Positions 53,666 to 62,822 of a stretch of DNA of 64,000 bases are shown piece by piece; the stretch's first letter is position 1; each line of letters opens with the position of its first letter. This DNA comes from Pararoseomonas sp. SCSIO 73927. GTDB taxonomy: Bacteria > Pseudomonadota > Alphaproteobacteria > Acetobacterales > Acetobacteraceae. Location: positions 186,001-250,000 of the forward strand of contig NZ_CP146232.1 in NCBI RefSeq assembly GCF_037040815.1, given 5' to 3'. The translations under genes and the position numbers were made by a program. The notes below the pieces were generated by a model. The model did no database searches. It saw only the letters and a list, made by a program, of their open reading frames with translations, and was not told where the DNA came from.

Positions 53666-54772
53666 ATGCTGCAACCGCCCCCCGCCGAACCCGGCATGCG
53701 CGAGGAGGAGGTGGACACCCCCGCCCTCCTGCTCGACCTCGACGCCTTCGAGGCGAACCTGGACGCCATGGCGGCGCGGCTGGCCGGGACCGGCGCAAAG
53801 CTGCGGGCCCATGCCAAAACCCATAAATCCCCGGTGGTGGCGCTGCAGCAGATCCGGCGCGGCGCGGTGGGGCAGTGCGTGCAGAAGGTGGCGGAGGCGG
53901 AGGCCCTGGCCTGGGGCGGGGTGCCGGACATCCTCGTCTCCAACCAGGTGGTGGACCCGCGCAAGCTGCGGCGGCTGGCCGCGCTCTCCGGCATCGCGAA
54001 GGTCGCGGTCTGCGCGGATGATGCGGGGGCGATCGACACCATCGCGGACGTGGCGCGGGATGCCGGGCGGCGGATGGAGGTGCTGGTCGAGATCGACGTG
54101 GGCGCCGGGCGCTGCGGCGTCTCGCCCGGGCCGGAGGCAGTGGCGCTGGCGGAGCGGATCGCGGCCTCCCCCCACCTGATCTTCGGCGGGCTGCAGGCCT
54201 ATCACGGGAACGCGCAGCACAAGCGGAGCATCGAGGAGCGGCGGGCCGCCATCGCGGGCGCGGCGGAGGGGGTGCGGCGCACGGTGGAGCAGCTGACCCA
54301 GCGCGGCCTGCCCTGCCCGATCATCGGCGGCGCCGGGACCGGCACCTACGAGCTGGAGCTGGAGGCGGGGCTGTGGACGGAGATCCAGGCCGGGTCCTAC
54401 GCCTTCATGGACGCGGACTACGCCGCCAACGGCAACCCGCCGGCCTTCCGGCAGAGCCTTTTCGTGCTGGCGCAGGTGATGTCGGCGCCGCGGGACGGGG
54501 TGGCGGTGCTGGATGCCGGGCACAAGGCGGTGGCGGTGGATTCCGGCCTGCCCTTGGTCTGGGAGAGGCCGGGGGTGCGCTACGTCGGCGCCTCGGACGA
54601 GCACGGCGCGCTGGCGGTGGAGGGCGGCGAGCGGCCGCGGATCGGGGAGAGGATGCGGCTGGTGCCCGGCCACTGCGACCCGACGGTGGACCGCTACGAC
54701 TGGTACGTGGGCGTGCGGCGCGGGCGGGTGGAGTGCCTGTGGCCGGTCCTCGCGCGCGGCGGGATGGCCTGA
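53666..54772 (+). CDS. D-threonine aldolase / DSD1 family PLP enzyme
   Basis: A 368-residue fold-type III PLP enzyme. The N-terminal barrel has TPALLLDLDAFEANLDAM and the PLP Lys51 in RAHAKTHKS, and the C-terminal beta domain has the zinc ligands in VPGHCDPTVDRYDW (His and Cys/Asp). Members include D-threonine aldolase, 3-hydroxy-D-aspartate dehydratase and DSD1 D-serine dehydratase; the sequence alone does not decide which. It probably degrades D-amino acids. Confidence 0.87.
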   Translation: MLQPPPAEPGMREEEVDTPALLLDLDAFEANLDAMAARLAGTGAKLRAHAKTHKSPVVALQQIRRGAVGQCVQKVAEAEALAWGGVPDILVSNQVVDPRKLRRLAALSGIAKVAVCADDAGAIDTIADVARDAGRRMEVLVEIDVGAGRCGVSPGPEAVALAERIAASPHLIFGGLQAYHGNAQHKRSIEERRAAIAGAAEGVRRTVEQLTQRGLPCPIIGGAGTGTYELELEAGLWTEIQAGSYAFMDADYAANGNPPAFRQSLFVLAQVMSAPRDGVAVLDAGHKAVAVDSGLPLVWERPGVRYVGASDEHGALAVEGGERPRIGERMRLVPGHCDPTVDRYDWYVGVRRGRVECLWPVLARGGMA

Positions 54773-54779
54773 AACGAGG

Positions 54780-54807
54780 AAGGGGCCGGCACGGCGGCCG
54801 GCCCCTT
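54780..54807. terminator. bidirectional hairpin between convergent genes
   Basis: AAGGGGCCGGC (54780-54790) and GCCGGCCCCTT (54797-54807) form an 11-bp perfect stem with the loop ACGGCG. It lies between the aldolase-family gene and the end of the carboxypeptidase gene. The AA and TT ends give it a terminator character on both strands. Confidence 0.7.
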
Positions 54808-54829
54808 CAGGGTTGAGACGGTACCCGAT

Positions 54830-56098
54830 TCAGCGCCGGGCCTGGCGGGTCTCCTTCGCCGCCGGGCGGGCCGGGGCGGCAGCGCGGGCCGGCGCAACGG
54901 CAGGGCGGCGCGCGGTGGTGGAGACCCGGAGGACCCGGCCGCCATCGCCCTGCTCCAGCACGCGGCGGGTGCTGGCGGCCGTGGCGCGCGTGCCCGGCCG
55001 CGCGGTGGCGACGGCAGCGGCGCGGCGGCCGCGGGCGGCGGCCGGCTCCGCCACCGGGCGGGCGACGCGGAGCGAGACTTGGCGGATGGCGGAGGGGCGC
55101 GCGACGGGCGCGGCGGCGACGGTGGCGGCCTGGGCGCGGCCGAGCACGGAGGGCGCGCGGGCCATCACGGCGGCTTCCGGCATCCGGGGCGCGGTGGGCT
55201 GCACGCCGAGGCGGGAGAAGCCGTCATCCAGCAGCATGGCCGCGTGGCGGTCGCGCTCGATCCAGGAGTTGCCGCCGAAGACGGCGACGAAGACGCGCTG
55301 GCCGCCGCGCTGGGCGGAGACGACGTTGTTGAAGCCGGAGGCGTTGATGTAGCCGGTCTTCACCCCGTCCACGCCCTCGTACTCGCCGAGCATGCGGTTG
55401 TGGCTGCGGAAGGCGTAGTTGCCGACGCGGATGTTGGAGTTGCCGAAGTAGTGCCAGCGCTCCGGGAAATCGAGGAAGAGGCGGCGGCCAAGGGTGGCCA
55501 TGTCCCGCGCCGTGGTGGTCTGGTCCCAGTCCGGAAGGCCGGAGGCGTTGCGGAAGGTGGTGTTGGTCATGCCGAGCTGACGCGCCTTCATCGTCATCAT
55601 CTGGGCGAAGGCCGTCTCCGTGCCGCCCAGCGCCTCGCCGACGGCGGTGGCGACGTCGTTGGCGGACTTCATGGTCAGCGCGTAGATCGCGACCTCCACC
55701 GGGATGGTCATGCCCGGGGGCACGCCGAGCTTGGAGGGCTGGCGGCTGTTCGCCTCCTCGCTGATGTAGATGCGGCTGTTCATGGTGATGCGGCCCTCGC
55801 GCATCGCCTCGAACAGCATGTAGAGGGTCATCATCTTCGTCAGCGATGCGGGGTAGCGCGGCTCGTCGATGCTCGCACCGCCGAGGGCCCCGCCGGTGCG
55901 CCCGTCCATGATGAAGGAGGCGTAGCGGTCGCTGCCGATCTGGGCGGAGGCCGGGGTGGCGACGGCGCCGGCGGCGAGGAGGGCGGGGATCAGGGCGGCC
56001 AGCCAGCGCGCCCGGCGCGGCCGTGCTCCGGCCCGGCCGCTGGTGTTCCGGCCGTCGCCATCCTGAAGACCGCGCGCGGCCACCGAACCCTGTGCCAT
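54830..56098 (-). CDS. dacA: D-alanyl-D-alanine carboxypeptidase (PBP5/6 type) with basic tail
   Basis: A 422-residue exported peptidase that trims peptidoglycan pentapeptides. After an unusually long N-terminal part (signal helix at about 31-52, cut near ASA), the penicillin-binding motifs are Ser85-x-x-Lys (SLTK), SAN (145-147) and KTG (247-249). In place of the amphipathic C-terminal anchor of PBP5, about 110 residues rich in Ala, Arg, Pro and Val follow, with no obvious fold. GGGGGAG precedes the ATG. The tail could contact peptidoglycan or membrane. Confidence 0.92.
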   Translation of the reverse strand: MAQGSVAARGLQDGDGRNTSGRAGARPRRARWLAALIPALLAAGAVATPASAQIGSDRYASFIMDGRTGGALGGASIDEPRYPASLTKMMTLYMLFEAMREGRITMNSRIYISEEANSRQPSKLGVPPGMTIPVEVAIYALTMKSANDVATAVGEALGGTETAFAQMMTMKARQLGMTNTTFRNASGLPDWDQTTTARDMATLGRRLFLDFPERWHYFGNSNIRVGNYAFRSHNRMLGEYEGVDGVKTGYINASGFNNVVSAQRGGQRVFVAVFGGNSWIERDRHAAMLLDDGFSRLGVQPTAPRMPEAAVMARAPSVLGRAQAATVAAAPVARPSAIRQVSLRVARPVAEPAAARGRRAAAVATARPGTRATAASTRRVLEQGDGGRVLRVSTTARRPAVAPARAAAPARPAAKETRQARR

Positions 56099-56413
56099 GA
56101 AGGCTCCCCCTGTGTGCTGGCGCGGCCCCCGCCTGCGCCATTCCGGCCGACCCCCCAGCCGAACCGGCCGCGACGATACGGGCGCGCCCCGGCCGCTGTC
56201 CACCGCAAGTTGCAGGATTTGCGTTTAGAAATCGGAAATTGCAGCATTTTTTAATCGCGGAAAAGTTGCGGCCGGGCGCAGGAAATTCGATTGTGCGCTG
56301 CAAAAAACTGTGGACGCCGCATCGTTGCGCTGTCTAAAAGGCTCGTGTTGCAGCGCAGCAAAGACGTGGCGACAATCACGGCCTGCCGCAACAGGTTCCA
56401 AGGAGACAGTAGC
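56099..56413 (+). promoter_or_regulatory. 315-bp leader of the phasin gene with TTGC/GCAA motifs
   Basis: This gap holds no gene. It is AT-richer than its surroundings and packed with TTGC/GCAA elements: GCAA-G-TTGC (56205-56213), TTGTGCGCTGCAA (56291-56303), TTGCAGCGCAGCAA (56348-56361), and single copies at 56239, 56265 and 56325. TGC-rich inverted repeats of this kind are described as PhaR-binding sites ahead of phasin genes in other bacteria, so PhaR autoregulation is a plausible reading. Confidence 0.5.
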
Positions 56414-56926
56414 ATGGCCAACGAGGCCCCGAAGGTTGCCCGCCTAGCGGCGGAGACCGTGAGCACCACCACCCAGGCCCTGCCGGAGGCGACCGCGTCC
56501 GCCGCCCGTACCATGGGCCTCAACACGGCCGTGACCGGCACGGCCGGCATGCAGAGCGCCATGGAGCAGGCCAGCAAGGCCGCGCAGGACTTCGCGGACT
56601 TCTCCCGCGGGAATGCCGAGACCCTGGCCCAGGTGGCGCAGACCTGGATGACCGGCACGCAGGACATCAGCCGGCAGGCCTTCTCCTTCGCGCAGGCCCT
56701 GACGGAGCACGCGCTGGAGGGCGCCCGCGCCCTCTCCGGCGTGAAGAGCCTGAAGGAGGCCGCCGACATCCAGACCACCTACGCCCGCGGCGCCGTGGAC
56801 AAGGTGATGTCCGAGACCGCAAAGATGCAGGAGGCCTCCTTCCGCCTCGCCGAGCAGGTCTCCGGCCCGATGTCCCAGCGCGTCTCCCTCGCCATGGAGC
56901 GCATGGGCAAGCCGCTCGCGGCCTGA
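56414..56926 (+). CDS. phasin family protein
   Basis: A 170-residue, almost wholly helical protein with coiled-coil character: QSAMEQASKAAQDFADFSRGNAETLAQVAQTWMTGTQDISRQAFSF is the phasin_2-type core. It coats polyhydroxyalkanoate granules. AAGGAGACAGTAGC precedes the ATG and a strong terminator follows, so this is a single-gene, probably highly expressed transcript. No PHA synthase gene is in the window. Confidence 0.9.
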   Translation: MANEAPKVARLAAETVSTTTQALPEATASAARTMGLNTAVTGTAGMQSAMEQASKAAQDFADFSRGNAETLAQVAQTWMTGTQDISRQAFSFAQALTEHALEGARALSGVKSLKEAADIQTTYARGAVDKVMSETAKMQEASFRLAEQVSGPMSQRVSLAMERMGKPLAA

Positions 56927-56973
56927 TCGCCAGCGAGTCCGGCGGGGCGCATCCCGCCGGACCGGTTGCCATG

Positions 56974-57018
56974 AAGCCCCGTCCGCCGGCCCCAAGGGCC
57001 TGGCGGCCGGGGCTTTTT
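56974..57018 (+). terminator. intrinsic terminator after phasin gene
   Basis: AAGCCCCG (56974-56981) pairs with CGGGGCTT (57008-57015), and the inside (CCGCCGGCC with GGCCTGGCGG) pairs as well, giving a long GC hairpin that runs into a T stretch (GGCTTTTTG). It lies about 48 bases after the phasin stop codon. Confidence 0.82.
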
Positions 57019-57210
57019 GCATTGCAGGGCTGCCACGGCGCGGCCCTGGCGCCCGGGGCGCGGCGCCCCCATATCGGGGGTGTGCCGGGAGGCTTCACCT
57101 CGCGCGGCGCGATCCATATCCTCATCCGGAATTTAGGTGCGGGGGAGACGGTGGCCTCTTGGCAAGCCGGCAATCCGTGAGAGCATGGCGGGGCGATGAC
57201 AGAGGGGGCG

Positions 57211-57642
57211 ATGACAGAGCAGGACACGCGCCCGAGCTGCGGCCCGGGCAATAACCCGGAGGATCCCGGCAAGGGCGGCCCGGACCGGGGCAATACTCCT
57301 GCCCGGCCGAACACCCCTCCGGGCGATGGTGGGGCCGGGGATGGCGGGCCGGCGACGGGGGTGGTGGTCAAGGCGCGCCCCCGGACGCGCAAGCCGACCA
57401 TGTACAAGGTCCTGATGCTGAACGACGACTACACGCCGATGGAGTTCGTCGTGCACGTGCTGGAGCGCTTCTTCCAGAAGAGCCGGGAGCAGGCGACGCA
57501 GATCATGCTGCACGTCCACCGGCGCGGCGTCGGGGTTTGCGGCGTCTTCACCTATGAGGTGGCCGAGACGAAGGTGACGCAGGTGATGGACCTGGCGCGG
57601 CAAAACCAGCACCCTCTCCAGTGCACCATCGAGAAGGACTGA
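57211..57642 (+). CDS. clpS: ATP-dependent Clp protease adaptor ClpS
   Basis: A 143-residue adaptor that brings N-end-rule substrates to ClpAP. The core (about 58-143) has the ClpS signature [20 protein letters not shown], the hydrophobic pocket around MEFVV, and [33 protein letters not shown] 55-residue Pro/Gly/Asp-rich N-terminal tail precedes it, longer than in most ClpS proteins. GAGG precedes ATG 57211; an in-frame ATG at 57196 is possible because a 15-bp repeat duplicates the start region. clpA follows after 183 bp. Confidence 0.94.
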   Translation: MTEQDTRPSCGPGNNPEDPGKGGPDRGNTPARPNTPPGDGGAGDGGPATGVVVKARPRTRKPTMYKVLMLNDDYTPMEFVVHVLERFFQKSREQATQIMLHVHRRGVGVCGVFTYEVAETKVTQVMDLARQNQHPLQCTIEKD

Positions 57643-57737
57643 GTCGGGGGCGCGGAAGAACGATCCTCCGGTGAAACATGGCGTAACCGACCCCTCCCCT
57701 CCGCGTTCGGGGAAAGGGTCACAATATGACTGAGAGA

Positions 57738-57763
57738 CTGAAAGTTGCGGCCGCCCCAAGCTT
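57738..57763 (+). promoter_or_regulatory. weak heat-shock-like promoter candidate before clpA
   Basis: CTGAAA (57738-57743) and CCCCAAGC (57754-57761) are spaced 10 bases apart in the 183-bp region between clpS and clpA. They resemble the sigma-32 elements CTTGAAA and CCCCATNT, but neither matches fully and the spacing is short. Offered only because clpA is heat-inducible in many bacteria. Confidence 0.2.
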
Positions 57764-57825
57764 CGCGTCCAGGGGGACGCCCTGCGGGAGATCCCGGCGG
57801 CCGCTGACACAGGGGAGCGTCGATT

Positions 57826-60219
57826 ATGCTGTCCCGTAACCTAGAACAGACGCTCCACCGCGCCCTCGGTTTGGCGAGCGAGCGCCGCCACGAGTACGCG
57901 ACCCTCGAGCACCTGCTGCTGAGCCTCGCCGAGGACACGGACGCGACGACCGTGCTCCGCGCCTGCGGCGTGGACGTCGACAAGCTGAAGCGCGACCTGG
58001 CCGAGTTCCTGGACAAGGACCTGGCCGGGCTGGTGACGGATCGCGGGGGCGACCCGAAGCCGACCGCCGGCTTCCAGCGCGTGGTCCAGCGCGCGGCTAT
58101 CCATGTCCAGTCCTCCGGCCGGGACGAGGTGACGGGCGCCAACGTGCTCGTGGCCCTGTTCTCCGAGCGCGAGAGCCACGCCGTCTACTTCCTGCAGCTG
58201 CAGGACATGACGCGGCTGGACGCGGTGAACTTCATCTCCCACGGCATCGCCAAGGCCCCCGGCCGCAGCCAGTCCCGCCCCGTGCAGGGCAATGCGGGCA
58301 AGGACGGCGAGGGGGAGAGCGAGGGCCGCGGCAACGAGGAGCGGCGCGAGGGCGGCCAGAAGCGCGGCGGCGACGCGCTGTCGAACTACTGCGTCAACCT
58401 CAACAAGAAGGCAGGGCAGGGCAAGATCGACCCGCTGATCGGGCGCGCCGAGGAGATCGAGCGCACGATCCAGATCCTGTGCCGCCGGACGAAGAACAAC
58501 CCGCTCTACGTGGGCGACCCGGGCGTGGGCAAGACGGCCATCGCCGAGGGCCTGGCGAAGCGGATCATCGAGGAGGACGTACCGGAGGTCCTGCTCAAGT
58601 CCACGATCTACGCGCTGGACATGGGCAGCCTGCTGGCCGGCACGCGCTACCGCGGCGACTTCGAGGAGCGGCTGAAGGCCGTGGTGAATGAGCTGGAGCA
58701 GCAGCCCGGCGCCATCCTGTTCATCGACGAGATCCACACGGTGATCGGTGCCGGTGCGACGAGCGGCGGCGCGATGGATGCCTCCAACCTGCTGAAGCCG
58801 GCCCTCGCCCAGGGCACGCTGCGCTGCATCGGCTCCACCACCTACAAGGAGTACCGGCAGCACTTCGAGAAGGATCGCGCGCTGGTCCGCCGCTTCCAGA
58901 AGATCGACGTGAACGAGCCGTCGGTCGAGGACGCGGTGAAGATCCTGCAGGGGCTGAAGGTCAATTACGAGAAGCACCACAAGGTGAAGTACACGCCGGA
59001 GGCCATCCGCGCGGCGGTGGAGCTTTCGGCCAAGTACATCCATGACCGGAAGCTGCCGGACAAGGCGATCGACGTGATCGACGAGGTCGGCGCCTCCCGC
59101 ATGCTGGTGCCGGAGAACAAGCGCAAGAAGACCGTCACGCTGCAGGACGTGGAGAACATCGTCGCGAAGATCGCGCGGATCCCACCCAAGAGCGTGTCCA
59201 CCGACGACAAGGAGACGCTCAAGAGCCTGGAGCGCGACCTGAAGTCGATGGTCTTCGGCCAGGACGGGGCGATCGAGGCGCTGTCCGCCGCGATCAAGCT
59301 GGCCCGGGCCGGGCTGCGCGATCCGGAGAAGCCGATCGGCAACTATCTCTTCTCCGGCCCCACCGGCGTCGGCAAGACGGAGGTGGCCAAGCAGCTCGCC
59401 AAGACGCTCGGCATCGAGCTGGTCCGCTTCGACATGTCCGAGTACATGGAGCGGCACAGCATCAGCCGGCTGATCGGCGCGCCCCCGGGCTATGTGGGCT
59501 TCGACCAGGGCGGGTTGCTGACCGACAGCATCGACCAGCACCCGCACGCCGTGCTCCTGCTCGACGAGATCGAGAAGGCGCACCAGGATCTCTATAACAT
59601 CCTGCTGCAGGTGATGGACCACGGGAAGCTGACGGACCACAACGGCAAGACGGTCGATTTCCGCAACGTCATCCTCATCATGACCACGAATGCCGGCGCG
59701 GCCGACATGGCGAAGCCCGCCATCGGCTTCGGCAGCACGGTCCGGGTGGGCGAGGACACAGAGGCGATCAACCGGATGTTCACGCCGGAGTTCCGCAACC
59801 GCCTGGACGCCATCGTTCCCTTCGCCGGCCTCTCGCCGGAGATCGTGGGCAGCGTCGTCGAGAAGTTCGTGATGCAGCTGGAGGCCCAGCTCGCGGACCG
59901 GAACGTGACGATCGAGCTGTCCTCCGCCGCCAAGGAGTGGCTGGCGGAGAAGGGCTACGACCGGCTCTACGGCGCACGGCCGCTGGCCCGCGTGATCCAG
60001 GAGTACATCAAGAAGCCGTTGGCCGAGGAGCTGCTCTTCGGTAAGCTGGTGAAGGGTGGTGCGGTGAAGGTCGGGCTCAAGGACGGGGCCCTGACCTTCG
60101 ATGTGGCCGAGGCGCCCCCGCCGGCCCTGCCCAAGCCCGATGAGGGTGCCCACGGGCAGGATGGTGGAGGCGGCGACGGGGACGGCGAGGCGGAGCGGGA
60201 GCCCGAGGCGGCTGGCTGA
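57826..60219 (+). CDS. clpA: ATP-dependent Clp protease ATP-binding subunit ClpA
   Basis: A 797-residue AAA+ unfoldase that partners ClpP. The N-domain (1-150) is a Clp_N repeat pair; the first ATPase has GDPGVGKT (230-237) and FIDEIH, and the second has GPTGVGKT (about 511-518) and [10 protein letters not shown]. An IGFGS loop near 632 docks to ClpP. A 40-residue charged linker (about 145-182) and a Glu/Gly-rich tail flank the folded parts. It lies downstream of clpS as usual. Confidence 0.96.
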   Translation: MLSRNLEQTLHRALGLASERRHEYATLEHLLLSLAEDTDATTVLRACGVDVDKLKRDLAEFLDKDLAGLVTDRGGDPKPTAGFQRVVQRAAIHVQSSGRDEVTGANVLVALFSERESHAVYFLQLQDMTRLDAVNFISHGIAKAPGRSQSRPVQGNAGKDGEGESEGRGNEERREGGQKRGGDALSNYCVNLNKKAGQGKIDPLIGRAEEIERTIQILCRRTKNNPLYVGDPGVGKTAIAEGLAKRIIEEDVPEVLLKSTIYALDMGSLLAGTRYRGDFEERLKAVVNELEQQPGAILFIDEIHTVIGAGATSGGAMDASNLLKPALAQGTLRCIGSTTYKEYRQHFEKDRALVRRFQKIDVNEPSVEDAVKILQGLKVNYEKHHKVKYTPEAIRAAVELSAKYIHDRKLPDKAIDVIDEVGASRMLVPENKRKKTVTLQDVENIVAKIARIPPKSVSTDDKETLKSLERDLKSMVFGQDGAIEALSAAIKLARAGLRDPEKPIGNYLFSGPTGVGKTEVAKQLAKTLGIELVRFDMSEYMERHSISRLIGAPPGYVGFDQGGLLTDSIDQHPHAVLLLDEIEKAHQDLYNILLQVMDHGKLTDHNGKTVDFRNVILIMTTNAGAADMAKPAIGFGSTVRVGEDTEAINRMFTPEFRNRLDAIVPFAGLSPEIVGSVVEKFVMQLEAQLADRNVTIELSSAAKEWLAEKGYDRLYGARPLARVIQEYIKKPLAEELLFGKLVKGGAVKVGLKDGALTFDVAEAPPPALPKPDEGAHGQDGGGGDGDGEAEREPEAAG

Positions 60220-60248
60220 CGCCGCCCGGGACAGAGTGAGAGGATAGC

Positions 60249-60752
60249 ATGGGGTCCGGACGTCTAGAGCGGCTGCTTTCGATTGCCGGTCCCCTTATTC
60301 TGCTCTTTCTCATTTTCGTTCGGGTGGTTCTGCCCTACCTGCGCGAGCGCTCCCTGCGGGGTTCCTCCACAGTCGACGAGTTCGGCATGGAAACTCCGGA
60401 GGAGACGAGGCGGGGTGCTCCCCCGTTGCAGGCCATCAATCCCGACTTCGCAACCCTGCTGGAGCGCGTGGTCGCGCCGCGCATGGACGTTCATCCGGAG
60501 TGGGAGCGGCTGGACGGCGCTTACGGCGTGCCGGGCCACGAGATCGCGCGGTTCTCCTACGGGGACGGCATCTACGCGCTCAATGGGGAGAGCCGGATGG
60601 ACGCGCTGGCCGCCATTCGCAAGTGGCTGCAGGAGAACCCCGGCGAGGATCCCCTGATGCGGGGCAAGATGCGCAAGGGCGTGGGCCGCCTGGTGATCCG
60701 GCCCGAAGTGGGCTGGCCGAAGGCGGATGCCGTCCGGATCGAGTCCGTCTGA
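60249..60752 (+). CDS. small membrane-anchored protein of unknown function
   Basis: A 167-residue protein with one N-terminal helix (GPLILLFLIFVRVVLPYL) and a soluble part with an EF-turn-like and helical region: LLERVVAPRMDVHPEWERLDGAYG, FSYGDGIYALNGESRMDALAAIRKWLQENPG. It starts 30 bp after clpA, behind GAGAGGAT, so it is probably cotranscribed. I do not recognise a family. Confidence 0.65.
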   Translation: MGSGRLERLLSIAGPLILLFLIFVRVVLPYLRERSLRGSSTVDEFGMETPEETRRGAPPLQAINPDFATLLERVVAPRMDVHPEWERLDGAYGVPGHEIARFSYGDGIYALNGESRMDALAAIRKWLQENPGEDPLMRGKMRKGVGRLVIRPEVGWPKADAVRIESV

Positions 60753-60775
60753 TTGGGCCTGCCGCCCCGGCCATC

Positions 60776-60807
60776 CCCCTGCCATGCAGGGGCCGGGAGC
60801 GGCTTTT
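60776..60807 (+). terminator. possible terminator after small membrane protein gene
   Basis: CCCCTG (60776-60781) pairs with CAGGGG (60787-60792) around CCATG, within a larger imperfect GC stem that ends in GGCTTTTGT. It closes the clpS-clpA strand run before the convergent hydrolase gene. The T run is short. Confidence 0.4.
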
Positions 60808-60837
60808 GTCTTCCAGGACTGACTTGGTGGGGGGCGG

Positions 60838-61686
60838 TCAGGCCCGGCGCGGCGCGGGTCCTTGCAGCCAGTGCCGGACATCCTCCAGCACCGGCGCCCC
60901 CTCCAGCCCGAGGGTGCGGACCGGGCTGGCCAGGGCAGCCACGATCCCGATATGGCCGAGGCCGGGGTAGAGGCGCGTCTCGACCGGGACGTCATGCGCC
61001 CGGGCCAGTGCCGCGAGGCGTGTCGCCTGGGCAGGGCGGACGGTGTCGTCGGCCTCACCCTGGAGGAGGAGCAGAGGAGGGGTTCCCGCCAGCTGCTCCG
61101 GCGAACCCGGTGCGGCCCGGGCGCGGCGGGCGGGCGACCCGGCGAAGATCCCCCTCGGGTCGTCCTCCGGCCCGAACTCGTAGGGGCCGGCCAGGCCGAT
61201 GGCGCCGGCCAGGGCTTCCCGCGCCGGGCCGAGCCAGCGCGGGTCGAGCGCCAGGGCCAGGGCGATGAAGGCGCCAGCGGAATGCCCCATGAGGAACACG
61301 GGGCGCCCGGTGCCGGGGCCTGCGAGGATGGCCCGCACGGCGGCCGCGCCATCCTCGACGAAGCCGGGCCAGCGGGTTTCCGGAAAGAGGCGGTAGTCCG
61401 GGACGGCGACAAGGGCGCCGAGGGAGGCCAGCGGGCGCGCGGCGAAGCCGTAATCCCCGCGCGCTCCGGACGTCCAGCCGCCACCGTAGAAGAAGACGAT
61501 CAGCGGCGAGGCCGGGCCCGCGCCCTCGGGCGTGTAGAGGTCGTACCGGCCGCGCTCCCCCGGCGCATAGGGAATGCCGGGCCGCAGGGCGGTGCCGCCG
61601 CCCGGGGTCAGGCCGTTCGCGATGTCGAGGGGGGAGCAGGCGGCCGCGGGCAGGGCGGCGGCCAGGAGAAGGCGGCGTGAGATCAT
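60838..61686 (-). CDS. lipoprotein alpha/beta hydrolase (carboxylesterase-like)
   Basis: A 282-residue esterase-like enzyme with a lipobox (LPAAAC, Cys17), hence membrane-attached outside the cytoplasm. It has the FYGGGWTSGARGDY oxyanion loop of the BD-FAE/hormone-sensitive-lipase type, the nucleophile GHSAGAFIAL, the Asp in GEADDTVRPAQ and the His in YPGLGHIGIV. The natural substrate is unknown. It faces the clp run and is followed by a 175-bp gap upstream. Confidence 0.86.
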   Translation of the reverse strand: MISRRLLLAAALPAAACSPLDIANGLTPGGGTALRPGIPYAPGERGRYDLYTPEGAGPASPLIVFFYGGGWTSGARGDYGFAARPLASLGALVAVPDYRLFPETRWPGFVEDGAAAVRAILAGPGTGRPVFLMGHSAGAFIALALALDPRWLGPAREALAGAIGLAGPYEFGPEDDPRGIFAGSPARRARAAPGSPEQLAGTPPLLLLQGEADDTVRPAQATRLAALARAHDVPVETRLYPGLGHIGIVAALASPVRTLGLEGAPVLEDVRHWLQGPAPRRA

Positions 61687-61861
61687 CGGGAGCGCAACGC
61701 GGCGCGACGGGGCCGTGTTGCGCGCCTCTCCGGCGCCTCAGCTCGGCGATGCGCCCGCCCTGCATGACCCCGCACGCTCCGCAGAACGGGGTCCGCCCGG
61801 GTTGCTGCGGGCGAGAGGCCGCGCGTGCCGACGCGCCAACCTCCGCAGGGGAAGGACGCGG

Positions 61862-62746
61862 CTAGTCGGCGAGCGCGTCGCGCGCGCGCAGCAAGGCGGT
61901 CCGCGCGGCCGAATCGAGCTGCGGGAACTGCAGGTCCAGCGCTTCCATCGCGGAGGCCACGGCTTCCGCGATCAGGAGGCGTGCGAGCCATTTCCGGTCC
62001 GCGGGGATGATGAACCAGGGGGCGTGCGGGGTGGCGGTGGCGCGGATCGTGTCCTCGTAGGCCGCCATGTAGTCGGCGTAACGGGCGCGGTCGGCCAGGT
62101 CGCCGGCCTGGAACTTCCAGTTCTTGGACGGCTCGTCGATGCGGGCGAGCAGGCGCTGGCGCTGCTCCTCCTCCCCGAGATGGAGGAAGAACTTCAGGAT
62201 CAGCGTGCCCTGGCGCGACAGGTAGCGCTCATGCGCCGCGATGTCCTCCAGCCGCTCCTCCCAGATCCCCGGGCCGACAAGCTTGGCCGGAAGTGGGGCG
62301 GCCTGGAGGACGGAGGGCTGCACGCGCGGAACCAGCACCTCCTCGTACCAGGAGCGGTTGTGGACGCCGATGCGGCCGCGGCGGGGCAGCGCGACGTCGT
62401 GGCGCCAGAGGAAGCCGTGCGAGCGCTCCAGTGTGCTGGGGGCGGAGAAGGACTCCACCTGCACGCCCGCCGGGTTCACGCCGGAGAAGACGTGCTTGAT
62501 GGCGCCGTCCTTCCCGGCCGTGTCGGTCGCCTGGAAGATGCAGAGCACGGACCAGCGCGCATCGGCGTAGAGCCGCTCCTGCTGCTCCGCGATGCGGGCG
62601 ACGGTGGCCTCCAGCATCGCCTCCCCCTCCTTCTTGCCGAGATCCAGCCCTCCATCATCGTCGGTGGGATAGCGGGAGAGGGTGAACCCTTCGCCCGCCG
62701 TCACGCGACGGGCCTCGGCGAAGGCGTGGACGGGGGATTTGCTCAT
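61862..62746 (-). CDS. ppk2: polyphosphate kinase 2, class III-like
   Basis: A 294-residue kinase that uses polyphosphate to phosphorylate nucleotides. The Walker A-like FQATDTAGKDG (71-81), the KHVFSGVNPAGVQVESF stretch and GRIGVHNRSWYEEVLV with the lid are typical of the class III (TIGR03709-type) enzymes, some of which convert AMP to ADP and ATP. ATG 62746 was chosen; a longer form from 62773 is possible. Polyphosphate-based energy storage would fit with the phasin nearby. Confidence 0.92.
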   Translation of the reverse strand: MSKSPVHAFAEARRVTAGEGFTLSRYPTDDDGGLDLGKKEGEAMLEATVARIAEQQERLYADARWSVLCIFQATDTAGKDGAIKHVFSGVNPAGVQVESFSAPSTLERSHGFLWRHDVALPRRGRIGVHNRSWYEEVLVPRVQPSVLQAAPLPAKLVGPGIWEERLEDIAAHERYLSRQGTLILKFFLHLGEEEQRQRLLARIDEPSKNWKFQAGDLADRARYADYMAAYEDTIRATATPHAPWFIIPADRKWLARLLIAEAVASAMEALDLQFPQLDSAARTALLRARDALAD

Positions 62747-62822
62747 GAAGGGCTCTCGCGCTGCTCGGTCCATGCCCGAACGCGTGAAGGGGCTACGAGA
62801 TGTGGAGCCGGGGGATGTCGGG

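Noticed and set aside
57196-57642. Longer clpS form starting at ATG 57196
   Set aside because: Possible, but the ATG at 57211 has the better ribosome site (GAGG at 5-base spacing). The two differ by only five residues, made by a 15-bp duplication.
57841-60153. A 770-codon open frame antisense to clpA
   Set aside because: clpA on the other strand shows all AAA+ motifs. The antisense product has a composition typical of mirror frames and no recognisable domain.
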